A stretch of DNA of 5,327 bases from Acidobacteriota bacterium (GTDB lineage: Bacteria; Acidobacteriota; Terriglobia; Terriglobales; Acidobacteriaceae): positions 1-5,327 of the forward strand of contig JAJZAL010000316.1 of assembly GCA_021799405.1 (NCBI GenBank), in the 5' to 3' direction. The translations under genes were made by a program, and so were the position numbers. Shown piece after piece: positions 1 to 4,414 of this stretch (position 1 is its first letter; each line of letters begins with the position of its first letter). The notes under the pieces were generated by a model that worked only from the letters and a program-made list of their open reading frames with translations, did no database searches and was not told where the DNA came from.

Positions 1-335
1 TGAACCAGAAGCTTCTCCATGGCGTCGGCAATATCTATGCGGATGAAAGTCTCTTCCGCGCCGGCATTCGCCCGCGACGCCAAGCTGGCCGCCTCACGGC
101 CAAGGAACTCGAATGCCTGCACAGCGCCATCCAGTCCGTCCTGCGCGAGGCCATCGCGCTCGGCGGTTCGTCCGTGTCCGATTACGTGGACGCCTCCGGG
201 CAGAAAGGCTTCTTTCAGTTGGAGCACAAGGTGTATCTCCGCACTGGCGAGCCCTGCCTGGTCTGCCAGACGCCAGTCCGCCGAATTCTCGTCGCCGGCC
301 GCGGCACCCACTTCTGCCCGCACTGCCAGCACTGA
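1..335 (+). CDS. mutM: Formamidopyrimidine-DNA glycosylase (Fpg/MutM), C-terminal part only
   Basis: This base-excision-repair enzyme removes 8-oxoguanine and ring-opened purines from DNA and cuts the abasic site by beta,delta-elimination. The window holds the last 110 residues, read in frame from base 3 to the TGA at 333-335. The N-terminus, including the catalytic Pro and Glu, lies off the left edge; the family is usually about 270-290 residues long. Visible residues 7-15 read GVGNIYADE, the conserved DNA-contacting segment of the helix-two-turn-helix domain. Residues 85-108 form the C-terminal zinc finger with four Cys spaced C-x2-C-x16-C-x2-C (Cys85, 88, 105, 108). Arg100 falls in the GR-x-T segment of the finger, where the family has its DNA-contacting Arg. 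The family also includes endonuclease VIII (Nei), but the GVGNIYADE and GFFQLEHKVY segments are typical of Fpg. Nothing in the visible part looks damaged. Confidence 0.95.
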   Translation, partial: NQKLLHGVGNIYADESLFRAGIRPRRQAGRLTAKELECLHSAIQSVLREAIALGGSSVSDYVDASGQKGFFQLEHKVYLRTGEPCLVCQTPVRRILVAGRGTHFCPHCQH

Positions 336-487
336 TCGGCACTTCTTCGTCCAATCAGTGCGATGGCCTGCTATCAACAGAGCCGAACCTTTGTTGCTGG
401 AGTCGATTTCGGCTGCGGTATCAGAGCAAGGTTGCGCCATGATCCTCGTACACTCGGCATAGTCGAGATGACTGGCAAGAAAAACGC

Positions 488-493
488 GGGGAG
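488..493 (+). promoter_or_regulatory. Ribosome binding site of the esterase gene
   Basis: GGGGAG lies 6 nt before the ATG at 500. Another in-frame ATG at 494 touches this motif directly with no spacer, so it is a poor start. The site therefore favours 500, which also puts a positively charged MKR right at the head of the signal peptide. Motif and spacing are seen directly; its use is inferred. Confidence 0.6.
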
Positions 494-499
494 ATGGGG

Positions 500-1513
500 A
501 TGAAGCGACTGACATTGGCAGTGGGATTGTTGTTGGCGGCGAGTCATCTGAGTGCTCAGACAGCGGGGTGGCAGCCCTCGCCGGGACACACTCAGATTTC
601 AATTTGGCCGGGACAAGTCCCGGACGCCCAGCCGACCACCGGCTCGGAGCAGATGGGGACGGATACAAAGGGCCTGGTCGCGGGACGGCCGTGGGTCTAT
701 GTCGAGAACGTCTCCAGGCCGACGATGACCGTGTATTCGCCGAGGGACAACAATACCGGAGCCGCGGTGGTGGTATTTCCCGGCGGCGGCTATGAGGTGT
801 TGGCGATCGATCTGGAAGGCACCGAGGTCTGCGATTGGCTGACGTCGAAGGGAATCACCTGTGTGCTGTTGAAGTACCGCGTGCCTGGGGATGGCGGATA
901 TCCGAGACCGGCGTACCCAAAGTCGGGGCCCTATCCGGAATCGCCGATGGCGTTGCAAGATGCGCAGCGGACGATGGGGTTGGTTCGTTTGCACGCGGCG
1001 GAGTGGCATATCGATCCGCACAAGGTCGGAGTGCTGGGATTTTCAGCCGGAGGGCACCTGGTGGCGGCCATCAGCACCCACTACCAAACGCGCTTGTATC
1101 CGGCGGTCGATGCCGCCGACAAAGAAAGCTGCCGCCCCGACTTTGCCGTAGCGCTCTATCCAGGCCACCTGTCACTGGCCGCGGCGCAGTGGGATGCGAC
1201 ACAGGCCCGGGGACAATTTGCCGTCCCACGCGCGACGAATGCCGACAAGGGTCTTACCCTGAATCCGGCGGTTCCCGTCACCCACGAAACGCCACCAACT
1301 TTCTTGCTGCAGGCGGAGGACGATCACGTGGACAATGTCGACGACGCGCTGTCCTATTACGTAGCGCTGAAGAATGCCAGTGTCCCGGTCGAGATACATT
1401 TGTATGCGCACGGCGGTCACGCATTTGGGCTGCGGCACACAAACGATCCGATTACCGGATGGCCCTCATTGGTGGACACTTGGCTGGTGACGATCGGGAT
1501 AATTTCGGGCTGA
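500..1513 (+). CDS. Secreted alpha/beta-hydrolase, carboxylesterase / acetyl-xylan-esterase-like
   Basis: A 337-residue serine hydrolase that probably cleaves carboxylic esters outside the cytoplasm. Residues 1 to about 19 are a signal peptide: MKR, a Leu/Ala-rich core, then a small-residue cleavage region near LSAQ. There is no lipobox Cys, so it is not a lipoprotein. After a linker, the hydrolase fold runs from about residue 75. It shows an oxyanion-hole motif PGGGY (94-98), a nucleophile elbow GFSAG with Ser182, an acid in the AEDDHV segment (most likely Asp275) and His307 in HGGHAFG. This order and spacing match the esterase/lipase group (COG0657, BD-FAE-like), which includes acetyl-xylan and feruloyl esterases. 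The true substrate cannot be read from sequence; deacetylation of plant polysaccharide is only a guess. An alternative ATG at 494 adds two residues (see the RBS entry). The gene stands alone, 164 bases after fpg, with no partner gene before the transposon remnant. Confidence 0.9.
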   Translation: MKRLTLAVGLLLAASHLSAQTAGWQPSPGHTQISIWPGQVPDAQPTTGSEQMGTDTKGLVAGRPWVYVENVSRPTMTVYSPRDNNTGAAVVVFPGGGYEVLAIDLEGTEVCDWLTSKGITCVLLKYRVPGDGGYPRPAYPKSGPYPESPMALQDAQRTMGLVRLHAAEWHIDPHKVGVLGFSAGGHLVAAISTHYQTRLYPAVDAADKESCRPDFAVALYPGHLSLAAAQWDATQARGQFAVPRATNADKGLTLNPAVPVTHETPPTFLLQAEDDHVDNVDDALSYYVALKNASVPVEIHLYAHGGHAFGLRHTNDPITGWPSLVDTWLVTIGIISG

Positions 1514-1963
1514 GAGCTGTTGAAGAGAATGCGACGAGGCGTCGATCTATGGATTTATGGATGCAGCAAACAGATTTCCTATGGAATTGCAGACAATCGA
1601 GTCGCTTTTTCGACGTAACTCCTTTGATTCGTGGCGAATGAGTTTGGTATCCAAGTTGCACTGGTATAGGACAAGCCAGTGTACGCACCTAGAGCCGAAA
1701 GGCTTGAGAAAACAGAAAAGTTCAGGCAAAGTGGGCCGTCAGCAGAGTTTCTAAGCATTCAATAAGGAAACCAGTCGGCTCCACCCGAACTGATTGAACC
1801 AGGCACCATGAAGCGGGTCCACCCAAGTCCGGGAGGCCAGTGACCCGATTCCGGTTGTGAATGTTACGCCTGAAGCATCCGTCCCCCAACGGGTTCCATT
1901 TCCCAAATCAGCAATTTCCACTCGCAGGGTGCTCGTGCCACAATGCCTTCGTGAAAAATTCAA
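1514..1963. other. Intergenic stretch with no supportable gene
   Basis: No open frame here resembles a family I recognise. About 1540-1760 is visibly richer in A+T than the flanking genes, and plus-strand frames there give low-complexity or basic peptides unlike proteins. One inverted repeat is visible at 1657-1664 / 1676-1683 (core CACTGG/CCAGTG, 11-nt loop), without a T-run after it. On the minus strand a frame stays open from about 1996 down to 1751, with a glycine/threonine/tryptophan-rich translation. It lacks an ATG and a ribosome site, and may be the relic of a lost gene or chance. The right end may include the unrecognised left end of the transposon remnant. Confidence 0.5.
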
Positions 1964-2446
1964 TTGGGTAGGGTCCGCGATCCGACCGAATCGTATTCAT
2001 GCCGGCCCGGTGCTGGGAGAGCGTTTTCACTGTCCCAGTCTGGGAGGGTATTCGAAATTCATTTGCATGCGGTGTTTACAACCAAGTACCGCAAGCCGGT
2101 TCTGGGCGGTGAAGTGGGGACGCGGGTGCGGGAGTCGATACGCGACATTTGCGCCCAGCATGAGGTGAAGATCATGAAGGGGCATGTGGCCAAAGACCAT
2201 GTGCATTTGTTCCTGTCGATCCCGCCGCAAGTGACCATCAGCCGGTTGCTGCAATGGTTGAAGGGGAAGACGGCGCACCATCTGCTGGGAGAGTTTGCGC
2301 ACCTAAAGAAGCAGTTTTGGGGGCGGCATCTGTGGGCGCGAGGATACTTTTGTTGCAGTTCCGGTAATGTGACCGACGAGATCATAGCCGAGTACATAGC
2401 GAATCGGAACGAGAATCAGGACGAAGACTTTCGAGTAGATGGTTAA
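1964..2446 (+). CDS. tnpA: IS200/IS605-family Y1 (HUH) transposase TnpA, probably inactive
   Basis: Family members catalyse single-strand DNA transposition, using a tyrosine to form a 5'-phosphotyrosine link at hairpin-marked ends. The recognisable protein starts near VFEIHLH (residue 29 if numbered from a TTG at 1964; base 2048) and runs to the stop at 2444-2446. It shows TTKYRKPVL (39-47), the HUH motif His79-Val-His81 in KDHVHLF, the conserved LLQWLKGKT (95-103), WGRHLWARGYF (119-129) and the catalytic helix with Tyr144 in EYIANR. In this family the residue four after the Tyr is a metal-binding Gln (YIxxQ); here it is Arg148 (codon CGG, 2405-2407). Between the stop at 1952-1954 and the conserved core the only in-frame start is TTG 1964, with no Shine-Dalgarno before it, and the 28 preceding residues look unlike family N-termini. 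The frame is otherwise unbroken. No tnpB or iscB accessory gene accompanies it. I judge it a recent pseudogene or a domesticated REP-associated relative; family identity is secure, activity is doubtful. Confidence 0.85.
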   Translation: MGRVRDPTESYSCRPGAGRAFSLSQSGRVFEIHLHAVFTTKYRKPVLGGEVGTRVRESIRDICAQHEVKIMKGHVAKDHVHLFLSIPPQVTISRLLQWLKGKTAHHLLGEFAHLKKQFWGRHLWARGYFCCSSGNVTDEIIAEYIANRNENQDEDFRVDG

Positions 2447-2457
2447 GTCCATCTACT
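2434..2457. repeat. Hairpin 1, with the tnpA stop codon in its loop
   Basis: A perfect 9-bp stem, AGTAGATGG (2434-2442) with CCATCTACT (2449-2457), encloses the 6-nt loop TTAAGT. The TAA stop codon (2444-2446) of the transposase lies inside this loop. It is the first of six inverted repeats in 186 bases. No T-run follows, so it is unlikely to terminate transcription by itself. Confidence 0.7.
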
Positions 2458-2465
2458 TCTTGAAG

Positions 2466-2480
2466 CCCGCTTGGTGCGGG
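2466..2480. repeat. Hairpin 2 of the palindrome cluster
   Basis: A 5-bp all-GC stem, CCCGC (2466-2470) and GCGGG (2476-2480), with loop TTGGT. It sits 8 bases after hairpin 1. The preceding AGCCCG (2464-2469) recurs exactly at 2518-2523, so it could pair alternatively with the GGGCT arm of hairpin 4. Confidence 0.55.
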
Positions 2481-2490
2481 ATCCATCGTG

Positions 2491-2505
2491 CCGGCCTCTG
2501 GCCGG
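2491..2505. repeat. Hairpin 3 of the palindrome cluster
   Basis: A perfect 6-bp stem, CCGGCC (2491-2496) and GGCCGG (2500-2505), with a 3-nt loop TCT. The segment CTCTGG (2496-2501) is also complementary to CCAGAG (2527-2532) just before the terminator stem, so an alternative fold or competing helix is possible. Confidence 0.6.
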
Positions 2506-2509
2506 AATA

Positions 2510-2522
2510 GGGCTTACAGCCC
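2510..2522. repeat. Hairpin 4 of the palindrome cluster
   Basis: A 5-bp stem, GGGCT (2510-2514) and AGCCC (2518-2522), with loop TAC. It is weak alone, but lies in series with the other stems, only 4 bases after hairpin 3 and 10 bases before hairpin 5. Confidence 0.5.
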
Positions 2523-2532
2523 GTTACCAGAG

Positions 2533-2557
2533 CCACCGCCTTCAGGCGGTGGTTTTT
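2533..2557 (+). terminator. Rho-independent terminator behind tnpA (hairpin 5)
   Basis: A perfect 8-bp stem, CCACCGCC (2533-2540) and GGCGGTGG (2545-2552), with tetraloop TTCA is followed at once by five T (2553-2557). This is a textbook intrinsic terminator for transcription leaving tnpA on the plus strand. It has no T-run on the minus-strand side, so it does not serve the symporter gene. Its stem is closely related to hairpin 6, so it may also be one unit of a dispersed palindromic repeat. Confidence 0.75.
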
Positions 2558-2596
2558 CACTGCCGCCGCTGCCGCTTAAAAAATGTAGAAACTCCA

Positions 2597-2619
2597 GCCA
2601 CCGGCTTTCAGCCGGTGGC
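2597..2619. repeat. Hairpin 6, a sister of the terminator stem
   Basis: A perfect 10-bp stem, GCCACCGGCT (2597-2606) and AGCCGGTGGC (2610-2619), with loop TTC. Compared with hairpin 5 it keeps CCACCG/CGGTGG and swaps one inner C-G pair for G-C on both arms. Read on the minus strand it lies about 60 bases past the symporter stop and is followed, after a 13-base spacer, by six T (A-run at 2578-2583). It could therefore be a poor terminator for the symporter transcript. Confidence 0.65.
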
Positions 2620-2641
2620 CGTTTAGACCAACCTGTCGCAT

Positions 2642-2661
2642 CCTTACACTTTGCGGTAAGG
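2642..2661 (-). other. Weak inverted repeat just past the symporter stop
   Basis: CCTTAC (2642-2647) pairs with GTAAGG (2656-2661) across an 8-nt loop, 19 bases beyond the symporter stop codon on the minus strand. No T-run follows on either strand. It might protect the 3' end of the symporter message, but could be chance. Confidence 0.25.
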
Positions 2662-2680
2662 TTGCTGACCGAGGAAACAA

Positions 2681-4411
2681 TCATTTCCGGTGTTCATCGG
2701 TTGACGTCAACGACACCGTGCGGGAGCTACGGTAAAAGAGCACTCCGATTCCGATAAGAACAAGTCCAACTAATGGATCGATGATCCGAGCAGTTGTGGA
2801 CTTGGAAATCAACCCGGCCAGTGTGAGCAACAACCCTACCCGACCCGTGGACATTGCGAGCACTGGCCACGGAGGGGTCGCGGCTTTCATTGGAATTTCG
2901 TTGGCCAGCACGGGCGCATCCAAGGCGCGAAAGAACTCGTCGACCCGCATGGATTCAGTAGATGTGCGCGGGAAGAAGCGAGTTCCCAACACCATACCGA
3001 GAATGGTTGCGGCTGTGTTGGCCAGTAGCGATACCCCCTCAAAGTTGTACGTCGACCCAAAAGCTGTACTTGCTGTGGGCCACCATGTTTTCACCGCGAG
3101 CATGATGCTGCCGGTAGCCAACCCACAAAGAAAACCGCCGAATGCGCCCTGCCAATTCAGTTTTCTCACTGTCAAGCCGGCCAGTAATGGCAGCAGTGTA
3201 GGCGCCATGAATAAGCCCAGAGCCGTCACCATCAGGTTAAACAGCGATTGCTGATGTTCAAAAGCAATCCATAAGCTCAAGGAAGTCGTCAGAGCGCCGA
3301 GACCAAAGGTTATCCAGCGCCCTATGGAGACCAGATGGCGTTCCGGTGCGGAGGGCCGCATCAGGCGACGGCAGATGTCCTGTGTAAGCACGCTTGCAAT
3401 TGCATTGAAGTCGCCACTGACCACAGCCATAGTCGCCGAGAACATGGCCGCCATGATGATGCCGACCATACCCGCCGGGAGCAGGCGCATGACAAGCAAT
3501 ACATATGTATCGGCGGTGCGACGCTGCGCAATCAGGTTTGGAAGAATGTGGCGCCCGATGACAGCCGGCAGAATCATCAGCGGAGCGCCCAGAACGTTCA
3601 GAACTGCAGAACAGTACGCCGCTTTGGATGCCTCGTGTTCATCGCGTACCGAATAGTATTTTTGCGCAAGGGACCAGGTCGCGTTGTAACTCACGATCAT
3701 TACCGTCGCGAAGCCGGCAATATATATCCAACCATACGGCTCGTTCACCGGCGCCAGAAATCCCTTGGGCAAACCGGTGAATGCAGGTCGAATTCCTCCC
3801 GCAGCCACTATAGCCAATGGCAACATCAAGAGAATGGCAAGCGCTTTCATCAGGAACTGAACATAGTCAGTGACCACCAGGGCCCAGACTCCGCCGAAAA
3901 ACGTGTAGGCCACCATGACAACGCCGCAGATGATGATCGACCATGGCAAACTAAGACCCGATGCAATCGAGACGAACAACCCCGTCGCAAAGATTTTCAG
4001 CGCGTCGTCGAATATCTTCATAGGTATGCCAGCCCAGGCAAATAATTGCTGGATCAAAGTATTGAAGCGCGTCTCCAGAAATTGCACTGGGGTAATCACC
4101 CGAGCGCGCCGCCAGCGCTTTGCGAAAAACAATCCTCCGGCAAGACATCCCGGGACGGCCACCCAAAACAACGTCACGGCCACCCAGCCGTACATATAAC
4201 CGATCTGTGCGTATGCTATGAATGAGAACGCGCTAAAGCTCGACATGTAGTGTGAAATACCGGCCATCCACCACGGAATCTGATTGCCTCCGGCAAAGTA
4301 ATCCTTCAGTGTGACTAAACGATTTCGAAACCAGATCCCAATCCAGAGAACGAGCACAAAATACCCGATGACGACCAGGTAATCGGACGCGGTGAGGCGC
4401 AGATGCGTCAT
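2681..4411 (-). CDS. Sodium:solute symporter (SSS family) permease
   Basis: A 576-residue inner-membrane transporter that couples solute uptake to a cation gradient, normally Na+. Hydrophobic segments cover most of the protein, about 13-15 helices, the first at residues 11-28. Family landmarks appear in order: AGGNQIPWWMAG (40-51) entering the second helix, ITPVQFLETRF (106-116), FGGVWALVVTDYVQ (172-185), WSLAQKYYSVRDEHEA (246-261) and the Ser-rich helix with FSATMAVVSGDFNAIAS (324-340), where the family has part of its Na+ site, leading into VLTQDI. The substrate cannot be read; SSS members carry sugars, amino acids, proline, pantothenate or sialic acid. It is somewhat longer than the roughly 500 residues common in the family. 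The extra tail has a polar stretch (about 483-515) and two further hydrophobic segments (about 524-535 and 544-560). It starts 3 nt after the stop of the enolase-superfamily gene, so the two are probably cotranscribed and coupled. No break is visible. Confidence 0.93.
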   Translation of the reverse strand: MTHLRLTASDYLVVIGYFVLVLWIGIWFRNRLVTLKDYFAGGNQIPWWMAGISHYMSSFSAFSFIAYAQIGYMYGWVAVTLFWVAVPGCLAGGLFFAKRWRRARVITPVQFLETRFNTLIQQLFAWAGIPMKIFDDALKIFATGLFVSIASGLSLPWSIIICGVVMVAYTFFGGVWALVVTDYVQFLMKALAILLMLPLAIVAAGGIRPAFTGLPKGFLAPVNEPYGWIYIAGFATVMIVSYNATWSLAQKYYSVRDEHEASKAAYCSAVLNVLGAPLMILPAVIGRHILPNLIAQRRTADTYVLLVMRLLPAGMVGIIMAAMFSATMAVVSGDFNAIASVLTQDICRRLMRPSAPERHLVSIGRWITFGLGALTTSLSLWIAFEHQQSLFNLMVTALGLFMAPTLLPLLAGLTVRKLNWQGAFGGFLCGLATGSIMLAVKTWWPTASTAFGSTYNFEGVSLLANTAATILGMVLGTRFFPRTSTESMRVDEFFRALDAPVLANEIPMKAATPPWPVLAMSTGRVGLLLTLAGLISKSTTARIIDPLVGLVLIGIGVLFYRSSRTVSLTSTDEHRK

Positions 4412-4414
4412 GCG

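Larger units (their letters stand above)
1964..2619 (+). mobile_element. IS200/IS605-like element remnant (ends not defined)
   Basis: The single transposase gene plus the hairpins directly behind it fit the one-gene IS200 plan or a REP-associated transposase (RAYT) with its palindromes. Such elements have no terminal inverted repeats and make no target duplications, so the ends cannot be fixed from one copy. The left limit is set at the first possible start codon and the right limit at the last strong hairpin; both are approximate. I found no strong subterminal hairpin on the left. A short palindrome TCCCA-GTC-TGGGA (2033-2045) just before the conserved coding part is the only candidate. Confidence 0.45.

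Noticed and set aside
391..424. Possible promoter for the esterase (TTGCTG, 19-nt gap, TATCAG)
   Set aside because: Both boxes match the consensus poorly and the spacing is long. Nothing else in 336-487 stands out, so I do not call a promoter.
835..1641. A 268-codon plus-strand frame overlapping the esterase
   Set aside because: It lies in another frame of the esterase, whose own frame has a signal peptide, full catalytic triad and ribosome site. The overlapping translation is Arg/Gly/Ser-rich and shows no family features.
1657..1683. Inverted repeat CACTGG/CCAGTG as a terminator for the esterase
   Set aside because: It lies about 145 bases beyond the stop, has an 11-nt loop and no following T-run, so terminator function is not supported.
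2434..2619. Hairpin cluster considered as a CRISPR array
   Set aside because: The units differ in length and sequence, there are no regular spacers of similar size, and no cas gene is present.
2488..2757. An 89-codon plus-strand frame through the hairpin cluster
   Set aside because: Its Pro/Gly-rich translation simply reflects the GC palindromes, it crosses a strong terminator, and it runs into the antisense 3' end of the symporter.
3335..4045. A 236-codon plus-strand frame antisense to the symporter
   Set aside because: It is a shadow of the minus-strand SSS gene. The translation is rich in His, Arg and Gln with no hydrophobic or domain structure, while the opposite strand shows clear family motifs.
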